Of a DNA stretch of 64,000 nucleotides, positions 1 to 10,523 are shown piece by piece. Origin of the DNA: Ichthyophis bannanicus (Eukaryota > Chordata > Amphibia > Gymnophiona > Ichthyophiidae); NCBI GenBank assembly GCA_033557465.1, contig CM066032.1:58564955-58628954 (forward strand), written 5' to 3'. The notes under the pieces were generated by a model. It was not told the origin of the DNA, ran no database searches, and saw only the letters and a program-made list of their open reading frames with translations. The position numbers and the translations under genes are program-made. Every line of letters begins with the position of its first letter. The stretch's first letter is position 1.

Positions 1-506
1 GCTCTCACTGTTATCCCCCGAAGACAGCGCTTCCTCTGGTGCTTTTGGCCAAGATGTAGTAGCCCAGGGACCTCTTTAGGTGGCTGCGCATCCCCCTTGG
101 ACATGTCCTCTTGTCTAGAGTGCTTGCAGGATCCAGAGCCAGAAGACTTAGGTATTTGAGTCAGGGCATCCACAGTGTTACTGGGAGAATTAGCCTGCCA
201 AAGATCCCAGGCTTGTCTAAAAAGGGCCAAAAACTGGGTATCTGAGGCATACATCGGCTCCTGCTGCCTGAAAGAATCCAAAGCAGGAGGAGTTAAGATA
301 GGAGGAGAGAGAGATTCTCTTGCCGGGGGAAGCTGTCTGGGTTCCTCTAGCAGCTGAGGACGTGCAGCAGGACTGCTTCTGTCCTGAGCTCCCTTGGCTA
401 GTGTCGCCAAAGTCTCTCCAGGATGAGCAAGACATGCAGCACAAATGCCATCCCTCAAATCTTTATGCTTCTTTGTGCAGACCATGCATCGCTGAAGGGA
501 AGGCAT
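1..506 (-). CDS. gag-like ORF of a retroelement, partial, open at left edge
   Basis: A minus-strand frame starts at an ATG (506-504) and stays open to base 1, giving 168 codons without a stop. The N-terminus has a compact zinc-binding pattern, CMVC, then ten residues, then CAAC followed by LAHPGE. The rest is rich in Ser, Pro and Gln, with a short FRQAWDLW stretch. The same N-terminal layout occurs at 42008-42217 (CIIC, then CSTC and MLHPGE), so this is a dispersed family. I infer a nucleic-acid-binding gag-like protein of a DIRS-like or related retrotransposon. No reverse transcriptase is visible because the element continues beyond the window. It is unusual here in having no lesion over 500 bases. 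Confidence 0.55.
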   Translation of the reverse strand, partial: MPSLQRCMVCTKKHKDLRDGICAACLAHPGETLATLAKGAQDRSSPAARPQLLEEPRQLPPARESLSPPILTPPALDSFRQQEPMYASDTQFLALFRQAWDLWQANSPSNTVDALTQIPKSSGSGSCKHSRQEDMSKGDAQPPKEVPGLLHLGQKHQRKRCLRGITVR

Positions 507-1350
507 CTCACAGGCAAAGCGCAGCTGAGCACGATCCCCAGTGAAGAGAAAAAAATCAAAAAAGTCAAAAATAGGAGTTGAAAGGGACCAGACAGTTGAA
601 AACTATCAGGGAAGACAGAAATTAAGAACATAAAGTCTCCTCACAAAGCCCGCCAAAACGGAGCTGTGCAGTAAAAAAACGCTGAAACAAAATGGCCGCC
701 GCTATTAAAACCGCCAAAATAAAATCACTCCAAACACTGTGAAAACATGGTAAAAACATAAAATTAATCAAACAGAGAGCTAGGGCAGTAAAGACATGAA
801 GAAAAAACTGTCCAGGTGGACAGAGGTTGCCCCGACGGCGTCCCGATTAAAATCAGGAGGGGGGGGGGGGAAGGAGGAGGATTGTTAAAGTTTTCTACTC
901 ACTGCACTGGAATAGAGTGATGAAGAGCCAAGGCTGGCCTGAAACAGGCAGCAGGCAGGAGCTGTTGTAAAGCTGCCGATAAGCTGCAGACTCCCCCGAT
1001 GACTGGCTGCACAGGTCCTCATGAGCTGAGGCCAGTTTTCTCCCCTGACAGAGAGGGAACCTCACATGGTCCTCCTGACCAGGGGTTCAACCTCAATCTG
1101 TCTCACAAAATGTAGCTGGGAAACCAGAGGGGCAGCTCAAGTGTGCCCTGGGTGCATCCAGCAAAATTACTGCAAGTACTAAATAATAAAAATAATCAGA
1201 GAGAAAAAGTTAATCCCCTACCTACATCTGCTGGAGACAGAGAAATACTGGAGCCCCTCTACTGGGTTCAGCTACATATTACCAGGGAACAGCCAATCAA
1301 GCTGCTGGTAGTTTTTTCAATTTCTCTGTCGCCAACATCTGCTGGTAGGG
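507..1350 (-). mobile_element. leader of the gag-bearing retroelement
   Basis: This lies directly upstream of the gag-like start and has no frame of its own. It contains a long G run near 857-870. Read on the minus strand, the block near 1080-1160 (GGATGCACCCAGGGCACAC, then CTGGTTTCCCAG) also occurs on the plus strand at 41038-41080 and 41386-41430, upstream of the related gag start at 42008. A block near 1235-1255, read on the minus strand, matches the CAGTATTTTCTCTGTCTC block at 40950-40967. Shared order in two places supports a common 5' leader. The outer end is not defined. Confidence 0.5.
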
Positions 1351-1382
1351 GGACTAAACCCGCTTGTCTGGACTGGTCTAGC

Positions 1383-2010
1383 AGGATGTACTGGAAATGT
1401 AAGATATGGTCCCTGCTCATCAGAGCTTACAGTCTAATCAAGACAAAACACAGAGCGGAACTGGGGACTAAAGTATTGTAAGATGCATATAAGAAGTGGA
1501 CAAGAGAACGAGGAGCACCAGGATCCAAAAGCGGCTTCAGAGACTTGGGTTTTTAGCCTGGATTTGAATAGGGCCAGAGAAGGAGCCTGACACACTGACT
1601 CGGGTAGCTTATTCCAGACATATCATGCAGCAAGGTGAAATGAGCAAAGTCTTCATTTGGCAGTGGCAGAAAAAGGCACAGGTAAAATGGATGTGGGCAG
1701 CAGAGGAAGGTGGTCTAACTAGAAGACTTTCATTTTGTGAACAGAGTATCTGAGAAGGACTGTAAGCAGTCAAGAGTATCGAGATACAGTGGACGACCTG
1801 TATAGCTTAAGAATTTTGAAATGGAATCTGAATGGAAGGGGTAGCCAGTGATAACTGATCGAATTTTGAAGTATTGACAAGTAAGCAAATTGCTGTATTC
1901 TGTATCAGTGGTAGTTTTTAAACATGAATTTATCTCTGTACAATGCTGCATAAAACTTGTAGCACTACTTACCACCCCATTCTCCATAGACAGTCCCAAT
2001 TACACCAGAA
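1383..2010 (-). mobile_element. decayed L2 LINE, C-terminal coding end
   Basis: On the minus strand the 1540-1640 segment reads as a degenerate L2 C-terminus resembling WNKLPESVCQAPSLALFKSRLKT, interrupted by mutations. The same segment recurs at 39430-39550. The remainder up to about 2010 resembles reverse-transcriptase C-terminal sequence but has several stops and frame changes. L2 LINEs encode an endonuclease and reverse transcriptase; this copy is dead. The boundaries are approximate. Confidence 0.5.
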
Positions 2011-2044
2011 TTATGCAGTGCTTTAATAGAGTCTCAGACTGACT

Positions 2045-2642
2045 CTGTGCGCACAACCGGAGAGTGAACTGTAAGAAGACTGAAGTGTTGTTTATCACAA
2101 AAGATCCAACCTTCATCCCACCATCTATAGGTAAAAGATACAGAGCTGAAGATGAAGCAAGACGTGTATTATCTTTGCATCACCCTGGACCAGCGCCTGT
2201 GTAAGGAAACACACATAAATAATATCACCAAGGCAGTTTACCAAAAAATAAAGACCTTCTGTCACCTACGTCCACTGCTGGAGGCTTTCGACTTCTGCAC
2301 CATATTCCAGGCACTTATCTTTCTACACTTTGACTATGCAAATATCATTCTCCATGGCCTGCCAAGCTGCACACTTTATCCTCTGCAAATGGCCATGAAC
2401 ACTGCAGCCTGAACCCTGTATGGAGCCTCCAGATTTGAACAAGTGACACCCATCCTAAGACAATTGCATTGACTCCCAATAGCTAGCAGCCTAAAGTACA
2501 AAGCCCCCTTGATGACATTTAAAATCCTGCATAACCTCTCCGCAATCTCCCTGGCGGAAATCATACATTGGACATGAAGGAATAGAATGAGAAGAACAAA
2601 CATGACAAACACACCCACCATCCCGTCAGCAATAAGAAAGAG
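2045..2642 (+). mobile_element. L2 LINE reverse-transcriptase C-terminal fragment
   Basis: The 2152-2412 frame shows typical L2 reverse-transcriptase C-terminal features: LCITLDQRL, then a helix ending CHLRPLLEAFDF, then HFDYANIILHGLP. After a stop at 2410 the same frame continues with TPILRQLH and LPIASSLKYKAPLMTFKILHN. The coding sequence leads without a break into the 75-bp array, whose unit encodes the next L2 block. The copy is 5' truncated and carries at least two in-frame stops. The array and the tail at 8031-8340 belong to the same element. Confidence 0.75.
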
Positions 2643-5600
2643 TTGCCAAGCTGCTAAGAACTGAACTTCTCATTATACGCACCAACTCTCTGGAACTCCC
2701 TTCCTGCCCCACTCCGTTCCCAAGCTGCTAAGAACCGAATCTTTTCATTATATGCACCAACTCTATGGAACTCCCTTCCTGCCCCACTCTGTCCCCAAGC
2801 CGCTAAGAACCAAACCTTCTCATTATACGCACCAACTCTCTGGAACTCCCTTCCTGCCCCACTCTGTTTCCAAGCCACTAAGAACCGAACCTTCTCATTA
2901 TACGCACCAACTCTCTGGAACTCCCTTCCTGCCCCACTCTGTTCCCAAGCCGTTAAGAACTGAACCTTCTCATTATACGCACCAACTCTCTGGAACTCCC
3001 TTCCTGCCCCACTCTGTTTCCAAGCCACTAAGAACCAAACCTTCTCATTATACGCACCAACTCTCTGGAACTCCCTTCCTGCCCCACTCTGTTCCCCAGC
3101 CCCACTCTGTTCCCAAGCCGCTAAGAACTGACCCTTCTCATTATACGCACCAACTCTCTGGAACTCCCTTTTTGCGCTACTCTGTTCCCAAGCCACTAAG
3201 AACCAAACTTCTCATTATACGCACCAACTCTCTGGAACTCCCTTCCTGCCCCACTCTGTTCCCAAGCCGCTAAGAACCAAACCTTCTCATTATATGAACC
3301 AACTCTCTGGAACTCCCTTCCTGCCCCACTATGTTCTCAAGCCGCTAAGAACTGTCCCTTCTCATTATACGCACCAACTCTCTGGAACTCCCTTCCTGCC
3401 CCACTCTGTTCCCAAGCCGCTAAGAACCGAACCTTCTCATTATACGCACCAACTCTCTGGAACTCCCTTCCTGCCCCACTCTATTCCCAAGCCGCTAAGA
3501 ACCGAACCTTCTCATTATACGCACCAACTCTCTGGAACTCCCTTCCTGCCCCACTCTGTTCCCAAGCCGCTAAGAACCAAACCTTCTCATTATACGCACC
3601 AACTCTCTGGAACTCCCTTCCTGCCCCACTATGTTCCCAAACTGCTAAGAACTGAACCTTCTCATTATATGCACCAACTCTCTGGAACTCTCTTCCTGCC
3701 CCACTCTGTTTCCAAGCCACTAAGAACCAAACCTTCTCATTATACGCACCAACTCGCTGGAACTCCCTTCCTGCCCCACTCTGTTCCCAAGCCCCACTCT
3801 GTTCCCAAGCCGCTAAGAACTGACCCTTCTCATTATACGCACCAACTCTCTGGAACTCCCTTTTTGCGCTACTCTGTTCCCAAGCCACTAAGAACCAAAC
3901 TTCTCATTATACGCACAAACTCTCTGGAACTCCCTTCCTGCCCCACTCTGTTCCCAAGCCGCTAAGAACCAAACCTTCTCATTATATGAACCAACTCTCT
4001 GGAACTCCCTTCCTGCCCCACTATGTTCTCAAGCCGCTAAGAACTGTCCCTTCTCATTATACGCACCAACTCTCTGGAACTCCCTTCCTGCCCCACTCTG
4101 TTCCCAAGCCGCTAAGAACCGAACCTTCTCATTATACGCACCAACTCTCTGGAACTCCCTTCCTGCTCCACTCTATTCCCAAGCCGCTAAGAACCGAACC
4201 TTCTCATTATACGCACCAACTCTCTGGAACTCCCTTCCTGCCCCACTCTGTTCCCAAGCCGCTAAGAACCAAACCTTCTCATTATACGCACCAACTCTCT
4301 GGAACTCCCTTCCTGCCCCACTATGTTCCCAAACTGCTAAGAACTGAACCTTCTCATTATATGCACCAACTCTCTGGAACTCTCTTCCTGCCCCACTCTG
4401 TCACAAGCCGCTAAGAACCGAACCTTCTCATTATACGCACCAACTCTCTGGAACTCCCTTCCTGCCCCACTCTGTTCCCAAGCCGCTAAGAACCGAACCT
4501 TCTCATTATACGCACCAACTCTCTGGAAGTCCCTTCCTGCCCCACTCTGTTCCCAAGCCACTAAGAACCGAACCTTCTCATTATACGCACCAACTCTCTG
4601 GAACTCTCTTCCTGCCCCACTCTGTTCCCAAGCCGCTAAGAACAGAACCTTCTGATTATACACACCAACTCTCTGGAACTCCCTTCCTGCCCCACTCTGT
4701 CCCCAAGCCGCTAAGAACCGAACCTTCTCATTATACGCACCAACTCTCTGGAACTCCCTTCCTCCCCCACTCTGTTCCCAAGCCACTAAGAACCGAACCT
4801 TCTCATTATACGCACCAACTCTCTGAAACTCTCTTCCTGTCCCACTCTGTTCCCAAGCCGCTAAGAACCGAACCTTATCATTATACACACCAACTCTCTG
4901 GAACTCTCTTCCTGCCCCACTCTGTTCCCAAGCCGCTAAGAACAGAACCTTCTGATTATACACACCAACTCTCTGGAACTCCCTTCCTGCCCCACTCTGT
5001 CCCCAAGCCGCTAAGAACCGAACCTTCTCATTATACGCACCAACTCTCTGGAACTCCCTTCCTCCCCCACTCTGTTCCCAAGCCACTAAGAACCGAACCT
5101 TCTCATTATACGCACCAACTCTCTGGAACTCCCTTCCTGCCCCACTCTGTTCCCAAGCCCCACTCTGTTCCCAAGCCGCTAAGAACTGACCCTTCTCATT
5201 ATACGCACCAACTCTCTGGAACTCCCTTTTTGCGCTACTCTGTTCCCAAGCCACTAAGAACCAAACTTCTCATTATACGCACCAACTCTCTGGAACTCCC
5301 TTCCTGCCCCACTCTGCTCCCAAGCCGCTAAGAACCAAACCTTCTCATTATATGAACCAACTCTCTGGAACTCCCTTCCTGCCCCACTATGTTCTCAAGC
5401 CGCTAAGAACTGTCCCTTCTCATTATACGCACCAACTCTCTGGAACTCCCTTCCTGCCCCACTCTGTTCCCAAGCCGCTAAGAACCGAACCTTCTCATTA
5501 TACGCACCAACTCTCTGGAACTCCCTTCCTGCCCCACTCTATTCCCAAGCCGCTAAGAACCGAACCTTCTCATTATACGCACCAACTCTCTGGAACTCCC

Positions 5601-8030
5601 TTCCTGCCCCACTCTGTTCCCAAGCCGCTAAGAACCAAACCTTCTCATTATACGCACCAACTCTCTGGAACTCCCTTCCTGCCCCACTATGTTCCCAAAC
5701 TGCTAAGAACTGAACCTTCTCATTATATGCACCAACTCTCTGGAACTCTCTTCCTGCCCCACTCTGTTTCCAAGCCACTAAGAACCGAACCTTCTCATTA
5801 TACGCACCAACTCTCTGGAACTACCTTCCTGCCCCACTCTATTCCCAAGCCGCTAAGAACCGAACCTTCTCATTATACGCACCAACTCGCTGGAACTCCC
5901 TTCCTGCCCCACTCTGTTCCCAAGCCCCACTCTGTTCCCAAGCCGCTAAGAACTGACCCTTCTCATTATATGCACCAACTCTCTGGAACTCCCTTTTTGC
6001 GCTACTCTGTTCCCAAGCCACTAAGAACCAAACTTCTCATTATACGCACCAACTCTCTGGAACTCCCTTCCTGCCCCACTCTGTTCCCAAGCCGCTAAGA
6101 ACCAAACCTTCTCATTATATGAACCAACTCTCTGGAACTCCCTTCCTGCCCCACTATGTTCTCAAGCCGCTAAGAACTGTCCCTTCTCATTATACGCACC
6201 AACTCTCTGGAACTCCCTTCCTGCCCCACTCTGTTCCCAAGCCGCTAAGAACCGAACCTTCTCATTATACGCACCAACTCTCTGGAACTCCCTTCCTGCT
6301 CCACTCTATTCCCAAGCCGCTAAGAACCGAACCTTCTCATTATACGCACCAACTCTCTGGAACTCCCTTCCTGCCCCACTCTGTTCCCAAGCCGCTAAGA
6401 ACCAAACCTTCTCATTATACGCACCAACTCTCTGGAAGTCCCTTCCTGCCCCACTATGTTCCCAAACTGCTAAGAACTGAACCTTCTCATTATATGCACC
6501 AACTCTCTGGAACTCTCTTCCTGCCCCACTCTGTCACAAGCCGCTAAGAACCGAACCTTCTCATTATACGCACCAACTCTCTGGAACTCCCTTCCTGCCC
6601 CACTCTGTTCCCAAGCCGCTAAGAACCGAACCTTCTCATTATACGCACCAACTCTCTGGAAGTCCCTTCCTGCCCCACTCTGTTCCCAAGCCACTAAGAA
6701 CCGAACCTTCTCATTATACGCACCAACTCTCTGGAACTCTCTTCCTGCCCCACTCTGTTCCCAAGCCGCTAAGAACAGAACCTTCTGATTATACACACCA
6801 ACTCTCTGGAACTCCCTTCATGCCCCACTCTGTCCCCAAGCCGCTAAGAACCGAACCTTCTCATTATACGCACCAACTCTCTGGAACTCTCTTCCTGTCC
6901 CACTCTGTTCCCAAGCCGCTAAGAACCGAACCTTATCATTATACACACCAACTCTCTGGAACTCCCTTCCTGCCCCACTCTGTTCCCAAGCCGCTAAGAA
7001 CTGACCCTTTTCATTATACGCCCCAACTCTCTGGAACTCTCTTCCTGCCCCACTCTGTTCCCAAGCCGCTAAGAACTGACCCTTTTCATTATACGCCCCA
7101 ACTCTCTGGAACTCTCTTCCTGCCCCACTCTGTTCCCAAGCCGCTAAGAACTGACCCTTTTCATTATACGCCCCAACTCTCTGGAACTCTCTTCCTGCCC
7201 CACTCTGTTCCCAAGCCGCTAAGAACCGAACCTTCTCATTATATGCACCAACTCTCTGGAACTCTCTTCCTGCCCCACTCTGTTTCCAAGCCACTAAGAA
7301 CCGAACCTTCTCATTATACGCACCAACTCTCTGGAACTCTCTTCCTGCCCCACTCTGTTCCCAAGCTGCTAAGAACCGAACCTTCTCATTATATGCACCA
7401 ACTCTCTGGAACTCCCTTCCTGCCCCACTCTGTTCCCAAGCCGCTAAGAACCGAACCTTCTCATTATACGCACCAACTCTCTGAAACTCCCTTCCTGCCC
7501 CACTCTGTTCCCAAGCCGCTAAGAACTGAACCTTCTCATTATATGCACCAACTCTCTGGAACTCTCTTCCTGCCCCACTCTGTTGCCAAGCCGCTAAGAA
7601 CCGAACCTTCTCATTATACGCATCAACTCTCTGGAACTCCCTTCCTGCCCCACTCTGTTCCCAAGTCGCTAAGAACTGAACCTTCTCATTATACCACCAA
7701 CTCTCTCGAACTCCCTTCCTGCCCCACTCTGTTCCCAAGCTGCTAAGAACCGAACCTTCTCATTATACGCACCAACTCTCTGGAACTCCCTTCCTGCCCC
7801 ACTCTGTTCCCAAGCCGCTAAGAACTGAACCTTCTCATGATACGCACCAACTCTCTTTAACTCCCTTCCTGCCCCACTCTGTTCCCAAGCCGCTAAGAAC
7901 TGACCCCTCTCATTATACGCACCAACTCTCTGGAACTCCCTTCCTGCCCCACTCTGTTCCCAAGCCGCTAAGAACTGACCCTTCTCATCATACGCACCAA
8001 CTCTCTGGAACTCCCTTCCTGCCCCACTCT
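2643..8030 (+). repeat. 75-bp tandem array amplified from L2 coding sequence
   Basis: Roughly 70 head-to-tail copies of a 75-bp unit. In one plus-strand frame each unit reads RTFSLYAPTLWNSLPAPL followed by CSQAAKN, the conserved L2 C-terminal block with its WNSLP motif. The L2 protein before the array ends in the matching SCQAAKN, and after the array it continues with LFSISDLSTFRKAIKTHL. The array is therefore an internal expansion of one LINE segment. Because 75 is divisible by three, several frames on both strands stay open for hundreds of codons; these are not genes. Some units carry an extra 18 bp (for example near 3095, 3790, 5157 and 5921), and a few lack one base. Confidence 0.95.
3294..6810 (+). 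repeat. higher-order repeat blocks inside the 75-bp array
   Basis: A distinctive variant unit, with ATGAACCAACTC in place of the usual ACGCACCAACTC, occurs at 3294, 3986, 5352 and 6119. The spacings are 692, 1366 and 767 bp. These equal 9, 18 and 10 units plus 16-17 bp, explained by one 18-bp insertion less one or two single-base deletions per block. The variants following each marker appear in nearly the same order, so blocks of 9-10 units were duplicated as groups. This shows recent unequal exchange or slippage on a scale above the single unit. Confidence 0.85.
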
Positions 8031-8340
8031 TTTCTATCTCCGACCTGTCAACCTTCAGGAAAGCAATAAAGACACATCTGTGTTATGACCATATACTATA
8101 GCTACATTATGGATCCTGCCTGACAGCCTTAGCTCAGACTTCTGTACTTCTTATGGTCCACTAACCATCCTGTAGAAAGTTCTCCCTACTACTACCCAAG
8201 TTGACACCCCTGTTTAATGTAAAATATTTATTTATAGAGCAATACCTGATGTTTATTGTTCTGTTCTTTGATACCTGTTCTATGTAAAATGTTGATTCTG
8301 TAAATAGTGCGGTATATAAAATCAAATAAATAAATATAGT
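8031..8340 (+). mobile_element. L2 LINE C-terminal end and 3' tail after the array
   Basis: The first part encodes FSISDLSTFRKAIKTHLCYDHIL and then a stop, the last residues of an L2 protein. An untranslated stretch follows, ending in TGTAAATAGTGCGGTATATAA and an AAATAAATAAAT tail near 8335. The tail type matches the other L2 3' ends in this window (22420-22492, 42716-42815). It closes the element that begins near 2045. Confidence 0.8.
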
Positions 8341-8344
8341 AGTA

Positions 8345-8560
8345 TAATGTAGTAGTAGTAGGCGTCATTGTGGATAACACGTTGAAACCCTCGGCCCAGT
8401 GTGCAGCAGCGGCTAAGAAAGGAAATAGAATGCTAGGTATCATTAGGAAAGGACTGCAGAATAAAACACAAAATATTATAATGCCTCTATATCGTTCCAT
8501 GGTGAGACCGCACCTTGAATATTGTGTGCAATTTTGGCTGCCATATCTTAAAAAGATATG
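8345..8560 (+). mobile_element. CR1-A LINE reverse-transcriptase fragment
   Basis: The translation contains VDNTLKPSAQCAAAAKKGN, then MLGIIRKGL and MPLYRSMVRPHLEYCVQFW. It matches 13081-13260 of the long CR1-A copy almost residue for residue. The HLEYCVQFW block is characteristic of the CR1 reverse-transcriptase C-terminal region. The fragment ends abruptly at an L2 fragment. Confidence 0.8.
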
Positions 8561-8589
8561 AAAACAACTAGTACGCAAGAAATTTGCCA

Positions 8590-8845
8590 TCACACCTTCT
8601 CCATATACGGACCTACCCTATGGAACTCCCTTCCGACTAATCTCAGAGCAACCACCGACCTAAAAGATTTCAGGAAGATGCTAGCAACACCTATATTCCA
8701 GAAATGTTATGGGACGAACTGCTAAGCCCCCTCACATGCAAAAGCCATTTCTGGAATATGTCTTGTTAGCATTTTAGGTCAATGGTTGCTCTGAGATTAG
8801 CCAGAAGGGAGTTCCATAGAGTAGGTCCATATATACAAAAGTATG
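8590..8845. repeat. inverted pair of L2 C-terminal fragments
   Basis: The left arm (about 8590-8725) encodes the L2 end IYGPTLWNSLPTNLRATTD plus KDFRKML. The right arm (about 8740-8845) is the same sequence on the opposite strand, with a roughly 15-base internal deletion. The arms differ at several sites, so they are old or derive from different copies. Single strands could fold into a long hairpin. Confidence 0.75.
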
Positions 8846-8989
8846 GACTCTATACCATTCAGACGTAAATAGTTGTCAGCCCACTGATTAGAAAGTAAAT
8901 ACTTTAGTGCCTATCAGTTAAAATGTAAATAGTTAATCGCATTGCAATTCAAGTTGTCTGTACCCAGCTAGTTGCACCATGTTCCATGT

Positions 8990-9230
8990 AGCTCTTGTTA
9001 GTGTAGCTGGATTTAAAAGACATTTGGATGAGTTCCTGGAGCAAAAATCCATAAACCATTATTAAAGTGGACCAGGAAAATCCACTGCTCAGCCTGAGAT
9101 AAGTGTTGTGGAATCTGTCGACCTTTTTGGGAATCTGCCAGGTAGTTGGATTAGCCACTGTTGAAAATGGGAGAGAGGGTTTGATGAACCTTTGGTCTGA
9201 TCCATTATGGCAAATCTTATGTTCTTATCT
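8990..9230 (+). mobile_element. CR1-A 3' untranslated fragment
   Basis: The sequence runs through a degenerate FKRHLDEFLEQKS-like C-terminus, then CATAAACCATTATTAAAG, and ends GGCAAATCTTATGTTCTTAT. Its reverse complement resembles 39555-39780 and 57420-57620, which lie beside recognisable CR1-A coding sequence. It is a 5'-truncated 3' end. A 25-copy-type octamer tail is not preserved. Confidence 0.65.
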
Positions 9231-9278
9231 TTTTAATGCGGCTGTAGATAAAATTAAAAGCGTTAATTACAGTGACTG

Positions 9279-9956
9279 GGATATTCAGCGACACTAACAC
9301 ATTTAGTACTGCTGAATATCCGCGGGTGCCACTACATGCCGCAATGCTAGGTGATTTGCATCAGCGTGCGTCAGGGGCCTTCTGGGGTGGGGCAGAGGCG
9401 GCATTAATCGCTAACTGGCAGGGGTGATACTGAGCTGCTACCCAGTTAGTGATTTGCATCAGCGTGCGTCGGGGGCCTTCTGGGGTGGGGCAGAGGCGGC
9501 ATTAATCGCTAACTGGCAGGGGTGATACTGAGCTGCTACCCAGTTAGTGATTTGCATCAGCGTGCGTCGGGGGCCTTCTGGGGTGGGGCAGAGGCGGCAT
9601 TGATCGCTAACTGGCAGGGGTGATACTCAGCTGCTACCCAGTTAGTGATTTGCATCAGCGTGCGTCGGGGGCCTTCCGGGGTGGGGCAGAGGCGGCATTG
9701 ATCGCTAACTGGCAGGGGTGATACTCAGCTGCTACCCAGTTAGTGATTTGCAGCGAAAGCAGGGCAGGAAACTCTAGCCTTACTTTCATCAGGTGTCACT
9801 AACCGGGCAGCAACTCAATATCACCACTGCCCAGTCAGTGAGCGGTAAATGTGGCTAACCCAGATATTCAATGATAGGGTCGGATATGACATTGAATATC
9901 TGCGTTTAGATTTCCATGCCGGCAGCACTAGCCACCGCTGCTGAATATCGGGCCCA
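9279..9956. mobile_element. DNA-transposon-derived repeat with GATATTCAGC-type ends
   Basis: The left end begins GATATTCAGCGACACTAAC and the right end is GCTGAATATCGGGCCC, so the termini are inverted versions of a GATATTCAGC core. The inner right part (9754-9955) is homologous to 24453-24645 with shared blocks such as GGCTAACCC-GATATTCAATA and TTGAATATC. No coding capacity is seen. I infer a non-autonomous DNA transposon. Its superfamily and target duplication could not be assigned. Confidence 0.55.
9351..9752 (+). repeat. 98-bp tandem repeat, about 4.1 copies
   Basis: GTGATTTGCA starts at 9351, 9449, 9547, 9645 and 9743, an exact 98-bp spacing. The units differ at only a few positions. The related element at 24360 has a single, more diverged unit, so the expansion is specific to this copy. 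Confidence 0.95.
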
Positions 9957-10206
9957 AGGAGAATTATAACAGTCTATCTAGGGAGACTAAGAGGAAGAAA
10001 GAAGAGAATTCTGAGGCCAGCCCATGTGAGAAAATGGAAAGAACCATAGATCGGGAGATGGTGACTAAGGCCTGATGTCACCCCACATGATCTCACACGT
10101 GCAGAGCTGAACATGCCAGAAACATCTCCTAAGCTCCGTTGCATGGCGTCGCCCCTCACTGAGGACTTCATATCCTGCTTATCCTTTGCGAAGTTCACTA
10201 AAGCAG
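9957..10206. other. no recognised feature
   Basis: Short unassigned stretch between the DNA repeat and the coiled-coil exon. Nothing coding or repetitive was recognised. It may be downstream sequence of the candidate exon that ends at 10207. Confidence 0.4.
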
Positions 10207-10523
10207 CTACAGTACCTGATCTGTCTGAATACCAGCAGCGTCATCCGCCAGGAAATACTCGCGCATTTCTGTGTGCTGATGGAATCGCTCACGTCCACTC
10301 TCTTGATACTTCATGTACTCTGAGACTTTGGTAAGATTGTCCTCTAGAACTTTGCCCTCTTTTTCCATTTCCTTCGTAATCCTCAGTTCTTTTTCTAACC
10401 GCTCCTGCATTCTCTGTACTTCTTCCTGCTGTTTTCTTTCTTCCTCCTTCCTTCTCTTTCTTTCTTCTGTTTCTCGTTGTATCCTTTCCTCATTTTCTCT
10501 TTCCTGGTCTTTTTCAAGTTTTC
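10207..10523 (-). CDS. candidate terminal exon encoding a charged coiled coil
   Basis: On the minus strand a 104-codon frame runs from 10523 to a stop at 10209-10207. The first two-thirds is a Glu/Arg/Lys-rich helix (repeats like EERIQRETEERKRRKEEERK) with coiled-coil character; the end, ADDAAGIQTDQVL, is not. A plausible splice acceptor (CTCTTTTTCTCTG, then AAAAG) sits directly before 10523. It puts the exon in phase 1, which is compatible with the donor of the exon at 15130-15370. No LINE or DNA-transposon family explains it. Guanylate-binding and GIMAP proteins have such C-termini, but I cannot assign a family. It could be a pseudogene remnant. Confidence 0.4.

Noticed and set aside
2654..7746. 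Long open frames of 135-308 codons on both strands within the array, which look like repeat proteins
   Set aside because: They arise because the 75-bp unit is a multiple of three. The frame homologous to L2 shows the true origin, and no start or splice context supports a gene.
2643..8030. Regular repeats that might suggest a CRISPR array
   Set aside because: There are no spacers; the whole 75-bp period is repeated, and the setting is a eukaryotic LINE.
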